Shown piece after piece: positions 37,305 through 50,935 of a stretch of DNA of 64,000 nt. A program made the position numbers and the translations under genes. This stretch comes from Zerene cesonia (lineage: Eukaryota > Arthropoda > Insecta > Lepidoptera > Pieridae), in assembly GCF_012273895.1 (NCBI RefSeq), contig NC_052103.1, forward strand, positions 3,348,001 to 3,412,000. Reading direction: 5' to 3'. The notes under the pieces were generated by a model. That model did not search any database, was not told where the DNA came from, and was given only the letters and a program-made list of their open reading frames with translations. Within the stretch, counting starts at the first letter, position 1; each line of letters begins with the position of its first letter.

Positions 37305-38841
37305 GTGTAAAAATTTAAGCACATTACTTTAAATCTCAGTGGTTCTTTTTTCTCGTTGCTACACAACATTTAGCTTCTTTTTTTCCTTTTTTTGTTCTGA
37401 TAATCTAAAACTTCTGTATAAGTATTAACGTACACAGCGTACATAAGTACACAACACGTTATAAACATAAAAATTATTAAAACATTTTATCATAATTGAA
37501 AAATGCTCATATAATTCTATGACGCTGGTGCTAAAAGTTCGTGATTTGATTTGAAGTCGATCTTGTCAGCAGCACTTTACGAACGCACGTGACGAGTTTA
37601 CGATTTCAGGAAACGGAGAAAATATAACGTATGATATTTCTTTGAAATCTCTCAGGTTTATGTTATGATATAACTTGAATTTATGTGTTAAGTTCTATAT
37701 TTGATTCCTTTTTTAACTGAAGATTAAACTGATATTTACTTTTAAAGTTATCGTGTGGTAAATACCAATTAGATTTTTTAATGGTTATATTTCTATTCGT
37801 ATATAAAAAGCCAGCTTTAAGGATTTTTGTTTCATTAGATTTTCAGTATTAATTTAAATGTATAAAGTTATTTTTAGTATTATTCAATTTGGGACAAAAC
37901 ATAAACAAACTATACGTAATTCCATATCATTCGTTACGAATTTGATACGACGCCTCGACCTATTTAAATGTCCACAATAATGTTGACTATCATAACATTC
38001 TATTTTTGGAATAAGAAATGCTAATTAAATCCTAAAATAGACGTCTAATTCTATGTAATTGTTACCTGTAATCCAACACCTACATTTTTAAACAGGTAAC
38101 TTATTAAAGTTTCGGCTCTCGCTCATTCAAATGTAGCATTAATAAAATGAAACTCAATCGATTTTATAAAAAAACTCTAAGGTATTACTGTACGATCAAT
38201 ATATATTAATGTCAACAGAGCAAAAAAAATTTCCAAAAGTTAGAAATTCGTATCTCAACTATATTAAAGGAAGGGTAATTAAATATGTAAATGTAGATGG
38301 TTTATCTGAGAAATTAATTTAATTAATTATGTAATAAATCGATTATTTTGTTTAAGATAGTAAGAAAAGATACCATAGATACGATTGTAACTTTTCGAAT
38401 GAGAAAGCAAGCTTGAATCACCTTAACATAAGAAAATCAATCAGTGGGCACAGAAATAAGTAAAAATTGTTTCAAAAAACGAAAAAATAACACGCTTTAA
38501 TTACAAAATGAGCTACATGGTTAAACTTGCTCTAATAATCGGAATTCGTAAGATATCAATTTAATCCTAATGAAGATAACACGATAACTCATGAAATTAT
38601 TGTTTTGCCACTGTCTCTTGATAAGTCACTTTTGAATTAAATCTGTGCGTAATAACATAATATGAAGCTAATAACAAAAAAAGGTGAGTTAAAATTGTCC
38701 AACTCACATTCCGTCCACCGAGAGCTTATAGATTTCAGATAATGTTTACATCCTTTATCTCATCGTTGGCTTAGAAACAGTGTGCTAGACACGTTCCACG
38801 TTTCGCATTTACTACTGAAATTACTTGGTACGTTTCGAACG

Positions 38842-38881
38842 AATCAGAAATTGTTGAGACCCAGCTCAACAATTTCTGATT
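38842..38881. repeat. Perfect 17-bp inverted repeat, 6-nt loop
   Basis: AATCAGAAATTGTTGAG and its exact reverse complement around ACCCAG. Confidence 0.9.
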
Positions 38882-39459
38882 GCTAGCAAGGGAAAACTTC
38901 TGTCACTGTTGGGAAACGCCTTGTTATGTCTTGAAAGATTTTAGTTAGCTGAATTTATTTTCAGATTTTTTCCCTTTTATATATATAGCTTTGCGCCCGC
39001 GACTACAAAATTTTATACTTCGGTGATTTTTGAAGATGTCATACCTACACTTGATGATGTTACACGCGTTTTGTCAACTGTTTACTATAGATAAATACCC
39101 GTTGCTTATTTTTAAAGATCTGTTACTTACAACATAATTTTATAATATATTCGCCAATATATCTCTCCATGCTAAGTCTGCTAGTATGGATACTGGCTAA
39201 CACCCCTATTTTTTTATTCAAATATATATGCGTTAAAACTAGTAATATGGACAAAGTCTAAAAGTTTGTCAAAATCTGTCCAATTGCTTTGGTACGCAAA
39301 CAAACAGACAAACAGAAAGAAACTGTTAACCTTTATTTTGAGGTTTACAAAATTTAACGGAAATAGTGTGGTTACTGTTTTTTATTCTATGTAAAGTTTG
39401 TTTCTATCTCTCACCAGATGGTTCAATGAAAATCATTGTGCAATACAAAATTTTATAAT

Positions 39460-39801
39460 GTGGTAGTCGAGCACGCTTCGGCACGAATTGGGCCAGCTCG
39501 CACCGGGGAAGTACCACACCCCCACAGAAAACCGGCGTGAAATAGCATTCTGCTGTGTTTCGTTCGGTGAGTGGGGGAGCCGGAGGCCCATATCCTTTTC
39601 CTTCCCTTCCCAGTCCTCTCCTTTATTCCTCTCGCCAATCCTTTCTTAATCCCTTCCCAAAAGGTCGGCAATCCATTTGTAGAGGCGTAAGGTCTGCAAT
39701 AGATCTTATGCCTCTATAAATGATCATGGGCGGTGGTATCGCTTACCATCAGGCGACCCACCAGCTCCATTGCCGACTGTGACATAAAAAAAAAAAAAAA
39801 A
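39460..39801 (+). mobile_element. Retroposon family G, longest copy, with poly(A) tail
   Basis: Begins GTGGTAGTCGAGCACGCTTC and contains CACCGGGGAAGTACCACACC, GAGTGGGGGAGCCGGAGGCC and GGGCGGTGG. It ends GACATA followed by a long A run. The A tail and variable 5' truncation in other copies indicate LINE-type retroposition. No reverse transcriptase is encoded, so this is either a SINE or a LINE 3' end. Confidence 0.75.
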
Positions 39802-40400
39802 CAGAAAATGCAATCTTATAAATTTGGGGATCTATGAATGTTACTTTTTATACAAGCATATAAATGACACAAGTAAAGAGTAACGCTGTGAGTGAATAAA
39901 TCAAAATTGTAAAACACGTTGTTATTTTAAATCCAAACGCAACCAGGCTTAATCAAGGGTGTTTCTATTAATTTCTTGATTAAAAATATGCGCGGAGAAT
40001 TGAATTAATGGGGATATGAGCGAATTTGGGTCATCTCTGTTTTTATAATAAAGAACAGCGGTAACAATTGGAGAACGACGTCCTAAACAGAACGGCTAAC
40101 AATGAAAATATTAATTGTCATGACACAATTTCAGAATGAACGAAGGTCTAGACATTTCTTGTTTTTGTTGGTAATTTGTATGGGCTCTTTGCTTAATAAA
40201 TGAAACATTGTAAACGGATTTGTTCTTTCATTTTCAACAGCGTGCTTTCAAGTTTTAGTGCTTCAAATTAGAAATTGTACAGTAGCGGTACGTGTAAACA
40301 GATCGTGTTTCATTATCTCATAGGAAAATTGCATGGTTGTAATTGTACGAATAAATATGAAAGAAAAAATATAGTGTTGTTGACAAAATATAAACAACAA

Positions 40401-40620
40401 GCGGTTCACCCCGGCTTCGTCCATGGTACATATATAGCCTATAGCGATCCTCAATAAATAGGCTACCTAACACTGAAAGAATTTTTCAAATCGGACCTAC
40501 TGGTCCGATTGTAATAGTCAGTCAATCAATAGGTCCTGAGAACAATCTGTTAGTAATAGTCAGTCAATCAATAGGTCCTGAGAACAATCAAACAAACTCT
40601 TCAGCTTTTAAATATTGATA
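40401..40620 (-). repeat. Repeat family C with internal 37-bp duplication
   Basis: Family C blocks as at 37132. A 37-bp segment containing CAATCAATAGGTCCTGAG is present twice (40511-40547 and 40553-40589). Confidence 0.7.
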
Positions 40621-43420
40621 TACATTAATAGGTTAAACTCTTCAAATAAATAACGTTTAAAGAAATTATATAAATCATATACTACAAATCCCGTCCAAAA
40701 ACGAAAACAAACAGTCATCAAAACGAAAATACAATCCATTCATGACGATAGCACACGCACTCCGAAAGTATCATATTACGCCGCAGCATTTATCGTCATA
40801 AGTTTTGTTCGCAGCGTCTTGCGTACACTCGCAACATTTGAAATTAGTATCTGTCTTGGTCCACAATAGCCTTATTGTGTACGTACAAAAGAAGAAATAA
40901 CTCCCGTAACTATAACACAATTTCAACCATTTTCAGGACGCCGGCATTTGCTCGTCTGCACGATTCTTTTGTGATAGATTTTCTTTTACAAATGAGATGA
41001 CAGACCAAGGAACGGGAGTTTGTTGACTTTGCCGCATCCGAGATAAATTGATGTGCGTGCTTGCAGCCATTTTAAGGGCTCATATTTAAGTATGGGTGTA
41101 CATTTGGCGCGTTGAACAAAACATAATGAGAAAAATAGCTGTTATTGAAAATAGAGATACCATTCACAAAAGTTCAAATAGCATATTTTTTAAAATGATA
41201 TACTTAATATAAGTGTGGATCCTACCTTGTGAGAATTAGTATTTGCTTATCTTGATTTACATCTAACCGAGTAAAATCAGTTTGTTTTTGTGTATACAGA
41301 CGAAGTACACATAATAATAATCGCAATGTAATATTTGTGAAACACAAACAGCATGTTCTATGAATCAATGTTTACATTCAAATTATAGCTTTATCTTATG
41401 ATTTTAGCAAAAAAAAATTAAAAGATTTCCATCAACATTTCAGTTCCATACTACTTAATCGTAAATATAATTTTCATTCTCTAATTCGCAAATATACTTC
41501 GAAGCCAGCGCTAGTATTATATCACATTTCAAAGATTAGTAGAAATATTTTCTTAGAAAAGTTCGGTTTCTGCGCTATGTTGGGAAGGTGAAAACGAAAG
41601 CAAATAACGTTTTATGGATTCCTGGCACCATTTTTATCCTTCGTTTGACTTATTGTATATCCCAGTACCTCCAATTTTATTTAACTAAAAATGTTTTAAA
41701 CAAGAACTCGTTTTATGGTTAAATCTTTAAACCCAAAGAACTTTTCAGGAATAGAGTCGATGAGGATTTTTCAGATCTTAAGTTTGAAGATATTTTGAAC
41801 AATCCTATCATCTTTGAGCTTTGTGAGAATAATTGTTTTTGCTAATTTGACCGGAATATTGAGACGTTAATTTTCTTAGTTTAAAAGCGTCTCACCACCT
41901 CGGTCGTTTTAATGTAGTACAACATTTAAGTATTACTATAACATAAAAACATAGTTTTCAATGAAAGGTTTTGAATTTATTATTTTGTATTTTTTTAATT
42001 TGATATTTTACTAATTTAATATAATCAAAAAATTCATTGAACGCTAGAATTATGCACATAAAATCATATATTACGTTCATATTAGATATCAAATTAATTT
42101 GAAAAATTTTCTATCTTCGGCTTACATATATTTATAATGCATATCACTTTATATGCCTAGCAAATATAATATCTATTCCTATTTGTATACAGACTATATA
42201 CATAATCGCAAAGTACAGCTCTTTAATCTCCGTGGAACATTGCACCAGATCCTACTGCTGCAAATTCATATAACCACGCTTCTAGTTTAATATGAAAACC
42301 ACAATTCTATACTCAAGCTCCTCTGTTGCATTTAATAATTTTAATACTGTTATGAGCTGAATCTAAATAGTTGTGAAATAGTCTGGTTATTGGTTGTAAT
42401 ATCGTTAGTGGCTTTATTTATACGCCTGTTTTGTTTGTTAATGATCATGACAACTACTATTGAAGCCATTTCGCGATATGCGGTCACATATTTATTAATA
42501 ATTGACACTTATCGCTTCGGATGATATTTATATTAAATTGGAAATGCCTGTTTTCTAGCTTATTGAAGTAAAGATATGTATCAGCGGCCGCCTTTACAAA
42601 ATAATTCCTTTTAATATTAAAAATATTGATTTAAAACTCTTATTAAAACTGTATTAGTTAAGTAAGCCTACTGTAACATTCATGAATATATGGAAGAATT
42701 CATCCATAGTATGTTCGATTAAGAATCTCAGGACAGTTCTTTGGCATTATAATTAAAGTATGCTTTGAAAAATTATAATTAAAAATTAGCATTTTTAAGA
42801 ACAACTACACAGTTCCTTGCCGGCTCTTCTTTGTAGAAACATGTATGTACATGTAGTATTTGCTAGCAATAATGAAGGAATATGTATTTTATATTATATA
42901 AAATAGGATATTCTACCCCGTAGCGTTTGCATTACCTTACGTCTAGTGCAATTCCGAACACTCAATTTGCCTTTTCCCTTCTTGCACTTCACTGTAATTT
43001 ATATTTTACATATAAACCGCTTAAATATCCGGAAAATACCTAATTAAATTCTTAAAAACCACCACAGTGCTTGGTCAAAGAGCTAAATCGCTCGGGTTCA
43101 TACTCTCTGCGTCTCGTAAATTCGACCAAAGGAAAGTTGCATAGTTCCAAAACCTAGGAACTTTACCCGTAATTTTCAGCTTTCGTAAACTACCCGGATA
43201 ATAAAATTTAAAAAGCAATTACCACATCACTAACTGGGAAAGTATTTTTAAGTTTATGGAAGTGAGATAAGTGATAAATATTGTCTGTTAGCTTGGTGGC
43301 TCAGTTTTTATTGACGTTCGTTTGCAGTTTGCATTTCAATTGGTGCAGTTTTATTCATTAGCGTAGTTTGTAAGAAGACAATAGAAGTTATTTTTTTAAT
43401 TGAACGTAATTGAACATGTA

Positions 43421-43590
43421 TTTTTATGTAATGGCGGGCAACTGAGCCGGTGGTTCATCTGATGGTAACCAATCACCACCCATGAAGATTTGCAGAGCCA
43501 GGGTCGCTGCAAATGGTATAGCCCGCTTTAAAAAGATAAAGGATAAGGAAGGGATTGACGATGGAAATAATGGACTAGATGATCGGCACT
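43421..43590 (-). mobile_element. Retroposon family G, 5'-truncated
   Basis: On the + strand: TATGTAATGGCGGGCAACTG and CACCACCCATGAAGATTTGC, the reverse complement of the family 3' half. Overlapping open frames here are repeat-derived. Confidence 0.65.
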
Positions 43591-44705
43591 TAAACGTGAT
43601 AATGAACAAACATTCAAATTTCAGTTTTATAGCATTCAAGTGCTTTATAAATGAGGAATTAAAAAAAATTGATGTAGATAGTTGAGACGGAGTAATGATA
43701 AAGTGATTTTTTTTATATATTATCCTTCTGATTTTTTGATTCCCATTTATATAGTAATGTTCATGTAAATAGAATTTCAAATTATTCTAAAGTCCTTATA
43801 GTATACCTAAATATTGATTTTATATTGAATTAAGTGATTGAATAATTTGTAGTTACGTGCCTTTGATCCTAGCATTCATTTGTTACCATTCAGAAGTTTA
43901 GTACTAGAAGTTTATTAATAAGAAGGAAGCGTCATAAACACTCAAAATAAATACGTTAGAAGAAACCTTCCCACTTCTATGAAATTTATATAAATTTGAA
44001 CCGCACTAATCTTTCTCTATACCTTCTTAGCGCATTGTTTGTTTAGCAGAATTTGTAGCTTAGCAACGAACCCCCATAAATTTCCTCTTTCAACGTACTT
44101 TACCGAGTTTTATAACGTCTAAACGGTTCGCGATAACCGTTGAAAAATGAATTTACCAACGATGTATTACATCTTATGAGTAATAAAACTGGTTCCCAGT
44201 AAACCATTTTATAACTTCCCTGACGGGTTTTTGATTAGAATAGTTTGTATCGCAGTTTCGAGTTTGTGAAATATATCTTTAATCGTGTAAGCGTGTTATC
44301 AGTGCTTCTTAATGTAAACTTAATAGAAGATGCTATAAGTAAAATGTTTATTGAAACAGACAGCGAATTTTGTCAAATCGTTATTATGACGAATTTAATA
44401 CAAAATCATTTGTTTACGTATAATGTAAAACTATACATTATGTTTCATAAACCGCCTCCAAGTTATTAGAACTATGATGCCATTTAAATAGGACCACATA
44501 TTAGGCACCAGCCTTCAAATAAAAAAAGAATCACAACAATCGGTTTACCCAGTAAAAAGTTAATGGTAAACAAACACAAAAAAAAACTAATAATATGATA
44601 ATTTCCTTTTTTGAAGTTGGTTAAAAGTAAATCGTTTCCGTATGATACACAAAAACTTTTTATTTCTTATTCTATGATATACTCATGACCTTATTCTATG
44701 TATTC

Positions 44706-45062
44706 ATCACTATCCACCCACATATATGTTCCAACTGTAGGCCCTTTCCTTTATTCCTCTCTTCAATCCTTTCCTAATCCCTTTACAATTTCCAGTCGGC
44801 AATCCATTTAAAGAGACATAAGGTCTGCAATCGACCTTACACCACTCCAAATGTTCATGGGCGGTGGTAGCGCTTATCATCAGGCGATCCAGCTCTATTG
44901 ACGACTATGACATAAAAAAGGCTATAATCCACCACGCCAACCCAGTACGGGTTGGTCACACCTCATCACACCTCGTCGAAAGTCTTGGACAAACCAGTTG
45001 GATAAGCTGAATTTAAAATTCCTGGAGAACCTCACGATGTTTTTCTTCGCCGTTTTTTAACT
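44706..45062 (-). mobile_element. SINE family H interrupted by a retroposon-G insertion
   Basis: The H block ACATATATGTTCCAACTGTA (44711-44730) stops near 44738. The sequence resumes at about 44921 with GGCTATAATCCACCACGCC and continues to CTCACGATGTTTTTCTTC. A poly(A)-ending G-family copy fills the interval. Confidence 0.6.
44739..44920 (+). mobile_element. Retroposon family G nested in SINE H
   Basis: CCCTTTCCTTTATTCCTCTC, then TTCATGGGCGGTGGTAGCGC, and an end in GACATAAAAAA. The orientation is opposite to the host SINE. Confidence 0.65.
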
Positions 45063-45141
45063 TACCAACAACGTTTTGTATTTATGTCTATATATTCTAT
45101 AAGTATCTCACAAGACAATATTTCACCAGGAACGTATTCGA

Positions 45142-45237
45142 AAAGGCACTACTACCTCAACGAATGTTTATGGGCGGTGGTGATCTCTTAACATCAGGCG
45201 AACCACCAGTTCAGTTGCGCGTTATGACGTAAAAAAA
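45142..45237 (+). mobile_element. Retroposon family G, short 3' fragment
   Basis: AATGTTTATGGGCGGTGGTG, then CATCAGGCGAACCACCAG and ATGACGTAAAAAAA. Confidence 0.6.
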
Positions 45238-45379
45238 TGTACTGAAATAAATGGATAGAAGTAAAAAATTTGTGTGTGTGACTCAAACAATGAGCAAGAA
45301 ACCTATAAAATAAATTATAAATAAGACATTTAACCAATACGTCATTTAAGAGATCACCAATGACTCCTTTGTATGTTTT

Positions 45380-45585
45380 ACTAACTGCGCCCCGCGGTTT
45401 CACCCGCGTAAGTTCGTATCCCGTAGGAACCTCGGGATAAAAAGCCTATATGTTATTCCAGTTGTCCAGCTATCTACGTACCAAATTTCATTGCAATCGG
45501 TTCCGCAGTTTTTGCGTGAAACAGTAACAAACACACACACATCCTTACAAACTTTCGCATCTATAATATTAGTAGGCTAGGATTA
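45380..45585 (-). repeat. Repeat family A, near-complete
   Basis: ACTAACTGCGCCCCGCGG to TTAGTAGGCTAGGATT with all internal blocks present. Confidence 0.8.
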
Positions 45586-46361
45586 ATTTTAACACAAATA
45601 TGTTCTACAACGCCTGTCCCAGATTTCCTAATTGATATCATAGCGAGTAAAGTGGGGATCGCAAACATGCTGGAGTACTCTGACACTTTAACAAGCCCCT
45701 TTCCTTGTTTGTATATCGCTGTAGCGTCTGAAAAATGACACAATTTGTGATTATTTCGCTGCAGGAAAATGTATTTTGAATGTTACAGTCACATTCAAAT
45801 GATGTAGTATACATTATTATATATTACTAACATACATTTAAATGTTAAACGAAGTATGTGTATTATATGTGTAGTTTATATTGTCATGTGTAAAAGTCTC
45901 TTTTTTATCAATAGTGAAAATAATTGGGTAGACTAATTGACAATCCTCATTGCTACATATTTGCCAGATAAAAGTATCTATTAAATAAAAAAGTATCCAT
46001 AAAGATATTCAATTCTCATACACAAAATTATGAATATTGTAGTTGAATGTGACTTAAAAAAATAAAATACTGAATATATTTAAACTATAATTATAAAATA
46101 TCATTTTACAAAAAAGGTCTCCGACGTATCTGGGTAGAAGGAACGTCTCTAAACTCTAAAATGAGACACATTACAGTAATTTCCTAAAAAGCACAAAATG
46201 AATCACGTAAATCGGTTGAAAACCCGCGTAGCTATCAAGTCAGAAAACCCAAACGGTACAGTCGTATTCAGAATATCCTTCATGTTTGGGAACGTCGGAT
46301 GAAAATCTATGAAATCTCTATTAATGCTTGTACATTATAACATTGTTTAAACAACAATTTA

Positions 46362-46513
46362 TTGGGATCACGGGTGGCCAACAGGCTAGGCGTTGCTACG
46401 GTTTGGCAAAAAACGCGGATTCGAATCCCGCTTCGGGATAAAATTTTTTCTATTCTTTCAAAATTTCTCATTTATAAAGCATTTCAATGCTATAAAACTA
46501 AAAATTAAATTGC
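46362..46513 (+). mobile_element. tRNA-derived SINE (family T), nearly full length
   Basis: A tRNA-like head begins near GGGATCACGGGTGGCC. A B box GGATTCGAATCC lies at 46418-46429, followed by the family tail TTTTTTCTATTCTTTCAAAA and GCATTTCAATGCTATAAAAC. It is not a functional tRNA: the cloverleaf is degenerate and the SINE tail follows directly. It shows what the two gap-flanking copies look like when complete. Confidence 0.75.
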
Positions 46514-49057
46514 CAAATACAGTTCACTGTTAAATAGTCTGAACCGTCAATATCTTCCCGAGTTAAACACGAGGTAGGTGATATCTAGGCGGGAAACGCA
46601 AAATGTATTTTAACGATAGTCCCTTAACAATGTGAGGTAATCGCCATCAAGCGGGTCTAAGCCCCGATTCGCCAATAAAAGTTTGCAAGTTTGTCGAATA
46701 TCACCGTAGTAAACGTGTTCTTAAAACCTTTGTGACAATCGTAAAACCACAATCTGCAACATCAGTTTAAAAGAAGTTTTGTAAGAAATGTATTTTGTAT
46801 TCAATTTATATACGTTAACGATCTTCCTGCCTATTTATTACCTACGAAAAAAATCAATGACTAATTTGGTTTTCGGTCAGATTTTAGAAAATGGAATTGA
46901 CTTATTTTTAACTGGTTTATAATTGAGGGTATATATCCATCAGTAAGCCTTTCAAAACGGATCGTTACTTGATATAAACAATGTCTTAGCAGCTAGCTTA
47001 GAACTTTTTTAATTTTTATTTCTTGCTATTCAATCAATTCATTGATTCTTATAATGCATTGCTATAGAAATTATAAACTACTTTCATTCATACAAAAAGT
47101 TGTTTCATTTTATTGCGTTCAGTGATAATCAACCTTTTTGGTTTACTGTTTAGAAGATAGATGTTACCATCCATAAGTTTTGGGTAATCCCCACTGGACA
47201 TTAACAAAAAGAGTTACGTCTTGACACGTCATTTACAGTTTGCTTTTTCTATACTTAAACAAGATTTACGTGCTTATATTAGATTCGATCAATAAAAATG
47301 ATATTGTGCTCAAGGTTGAGCGCACCTGTTGAATACTTATTAGATGCGTTCGTATAGGAGACCTATGCTTTGTTTCTTTTTTTTGCCGTGTTAAATATAT
47401 ACAGACCTCTGACCACCTTCATCACTCCTGCATGAAACTGAAGAGATGTTCATTTTTTAAGTCATAGGAAAAATGATTCAAATCTTGATAATTCTTTAAT
47501 ATTCATGGCGTCCTCTGACTTTCACATGTGTTTTTATATCCATACTTTAAACAGACAATACAGATGTTTATTTTAAATTACATCCTAATAATTAACGAAT
47601 ATCGTGTAAAGATAAATGTTAAAACAAAAATATTTCGACAACATACATAGCTACACTGTAATCCATGCTAACATTTATTATTAGACCCGAACAGCTCTGC
47701 TCTAAACGCTACATTGGTTACTAACACGTTGCATTGTCTTATACACCAAGTTTTCAGCGCAGTTTTATAGACAGCAGTTTCCAGTTCCACCGCAATGACT
47801 CACATCTTACTACATCATAAATATAGTGATCACTAACCCCGTACGGAATCCATAAATCTTAACGTTTATGACCTCGTGTATTTTATGAGTTATCGTACAA
47901 TTGCAACTATCGCGAGATGTAAAGGTTTATAACGTTTTTATTGCTCTTACTAGTTGTGCTGAATATGCGGTTTTGTGTAACGGACTCTGGGCAATATAGA
48001 CGCTGTTAAGTCTCCAAGTATGGTTTAATTACGATTATCGAATTGGTAATTAAAATAATGAATGTTGGTTACGTTTTTATAATTTTGTTTGGCTAGGTTT
48101 TTAAGCTATATACATTTTAGATGAAAGGTTAATGCTATCTGGTAGTATCTGTGCTGCTATATATCAAATCATTTATCGTTAAAGAATATATTCTGAAAAT
48201 AAGATTGGTTGCCACTAAGAACATGCATCATGTATTAAGCTTCAATCCTTCAAACATTGGAGATATAATATATTATTTAACTAGTTATTTTTGTGGTTGA
48301 AATTGTAAAGGATAAACTAAGCTATAGATATTTATAAACACCAAAACAATGGTATAAATAACGATTTTCAGAAAAATACATTTTTTCTGTTTGCCTGCTT
48401 TTATTTGTGTCGATTATGTAAAGACTACTCGGCAGTTTTGGACATAATTGTATATACCTCTTTTCGAAAATCTCTGGTAATGGTACATATTCATACATAT
48501 AACCGGGGCATAAAATATGAATTCACGAATATTAACATACTAATTAATCATAATTGAGGCATTGGATAGGTATATAATCCCTCTTCTTGGAAAATGAACG
48601 AAATAAAAAAAATTGAGATCTATATGAAACTAAACATTCTCATTCAATTAATGTATTTCAATTCAATTATGTAATTCAATTATGTTCAATTAATTGATTA
48701 AAAGGAAATATTAGCTTTATATTATAATAAAAATATTTCGACGTATGTCATCAAAAAAAAAATTCGGGATTAAGACTGTCGTCAGGACAGTTAGTCTAAA
48801 ATAAATTGCAATTTTATCTAAACGATGCGCTGTTGTTTAATTAGGTAGTTAATGGCGCTATTATCCAAACACGTTCGAACGGAATGCGCTATCTCTGAGA
48901 AATGAATGAGCTAATGAAATATGAAACAGGTGGGGAGATGAAATGGTCCGTATAATTTATATAATTAAACATACACCGGTTATTTATGATAAACGGTGCC
49001 GTATTGCATCGACCACACTGAATACTGATGCTTTACCTACATCTTGTGTTTTTTCGT

Positions 49058-49317
49058 GAAATAGCATTCTGCTGTGTTTCGTTCGGTGAGTGGGGGAGCC
49101 GGAGGCCCATATCCTTTTCCTTACCCTTCCCAGTCCTTTCCTTTATTCCTATCGCCAATCCTTTCTTAATCCCTTCCCAAAAAGTCGGCAATCCATTTGT
49201 AGAGGCATAAGGTCTGCAAAGGACCTCATGCCTCTACAAATGTTCATGGGCGGTGGTAGCGCTTACCATCAGGCGTCCCACCAGCTCCATTGCCGACTGT
49301 GTCATAAAAAAAAAAAA
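49058..49317 (+). mobile_element. Retroposon family G, 5'-truncated, poly(A) tail
   Basis: Nearly identical to 39530-39801 over AATAGCATTCTGCTGTGTTT, the TCCTTTCC-rich section, the GGGCGGTGG block and the A-rich end. The similarity suggests recent activity. The roughly 96-codon frame running through it is not a gene. Confidence 0.75.
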
Positions 49318-49976
49318 TCTACAGCAATATATTTCAGTATGAACATAATTTCGATGAAAACTTCAAGCTGGGATTTTTAGGCTTCGAGCTAGGATGTGGA
49401 TAGAGATTAGTCTAGCAACTCGGATAACGATGAAAGGTAAAACACGTGGTATGTATATGTAATAAAATCCAAACAGTGAGTTGCGATCGAATATTGTAGA
49501 CTACCTTTTTTAAATACGATTTGTTAGGGATCATCTCGATAATATAGTAAGAACAAGGGAAGTAGTATCATTTACATCGTATGGAATTCGATTAAATATT
49601 CTTATCATTATATTCCGTGAATTTTATACAGTAATGTAATGATAACAAATAACTTGAATTCTAATTCAATTGGAAATTAATGCTTATTAATATTTAAACA
49701 CCTCTATAAAGTCAAAATAGGTCCAAGAAAATAAATATATTGCGATAGTTTCAATAAATTTAATACTACTATAAAGTTATACCAATTTAATAGAACTTTA
49801 TTGAAAATCCATAATTGTTGTTATGATTAATACGAGGTTTGGGCTAGTTCTAGTTCTAATAGCTAGTTATGCCAAATATCTAATTGCATACAGTTCACGG
49901 TTTTATCTCGTCTGCAAATTAATACAAAATGGTAATGTTGTGATAACACGCTAATTTAAAAAGTTGAATAAACCTA

Positions 49977-50105
49977 CTTTATATATAAAGACTCTTGGTC
50001 CACCCGGGTTCGGTCGTTATACGTTGAAGTGGTGAAATATTATTTACAAAATGTTCGTACAATCGGTCCAGTGTCTTTTATGTGAAAATATTACAAATAT
50101 ACATA
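49977..50105 (+). repeat. RTE-like fragment
   Basis: TATATATAAAGACTCTTGG, CCACCCGGGTTCGGTCG and GTACAATCGGTCCAGTG; a degenerate copy of the same general type. Confidence 0.4.
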
Positions 50106-50771
50106 CAAAAACGTAAATGTTTCCTCTTTATGCGAAACTTCATTTTCGTATATTGATTATTTTTAAATACCTTAAAGTGTTGTGGGAACGTCATTTAAAT
50201 AATCTCATGATTAAATCAAATCATCAAATTAAATGACGTTTGTATGATGAACAATATAATTAAAACCAGAAATTTCAATTAAACACTCGAAGTACATCAG
50301 TCCAAATAAGCTAACTTTAATTCAACTAATCTAGACATGTTTACCTGACACTAGATTCTGAACTATTGTAATTACGATCCGAACACACTAGACATCAGCC
50401 AATTTCTGGTCACAAAGCCAATATGCGACTCATTAGTGGCAGCGCTGTACGCAGCTTAGTTGGGATTGCATTTGACTCTCATTCCAGCTTTCTGACTTGT
50501 TCCTGGTCCTAGAAGTTAACAGCTTGATATATGTAACTGTGATCAACGCAATCCATAACGGAGCTAAAATTGGGAAGATTAAAAAGAAGGAATGGCTTAT
50601 ATTATAATGAATGAAATTGTAAATTGATTTCAAATGAACTGACTCCAAGTGAACTGATTAAAGTATCAGAGTTGTTGAATGTGCCCCTTAGGTCTCAAAA
50701 TCTGGCATATAAGCATGAATTCGTGGGAGAGGTCAAGTTTAATAGTCCTTGTGCCTTATTACCTAGCCTTG

Positions 50772-50935
50772 TTCTATAATAATAGTATGAAGCTGAAGAA
50801 TTTGTTGTTTGTTTGAATGCGCTTTTTTACAGAACGGCTCGACTGATTTCGATACGTATGTACGTATATTCGTACGTGATTCTTGAGTGCTATAGGCTAT
50901 ATGATGTACAACGGGGGAAACCGGGCGAACCACTT
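50772..50935 (+). repeat. Repeat family I (related to C, opposite orientation)
   Basis: TCTATAATAATAGTATGAAG, TTGTTTGTTTGAATGCGC, CGGCTCGACTGATTTCG and GGGGGAAACCGGGCGAACC. Confidence 0.55.

Larger units (their letters stand above)
33612..39459. other. Intergenic or intronic, no gene seen
   Basis: Holds G at 34751, A at 34920, the complex repeat at 36085, C at 37132 and the hairpin at 38842. A consensus-like donor (AAAAG then GTGAGT) occurs at 38686 without a usable acceptor. Confidence 0.6.

Noticed and set aside
43424..43780. 118-codon minus-strand frame
   Set aside because: Much of it is translated family G retroposon; the rest is A+T-rich non-coding DNA.
46362..46440. tRNA gene
   Set aside because: The B box and partial A box are present, but acceptor pairing and anticodon arm are poor and a SINE tail follows, shared with two other loci.
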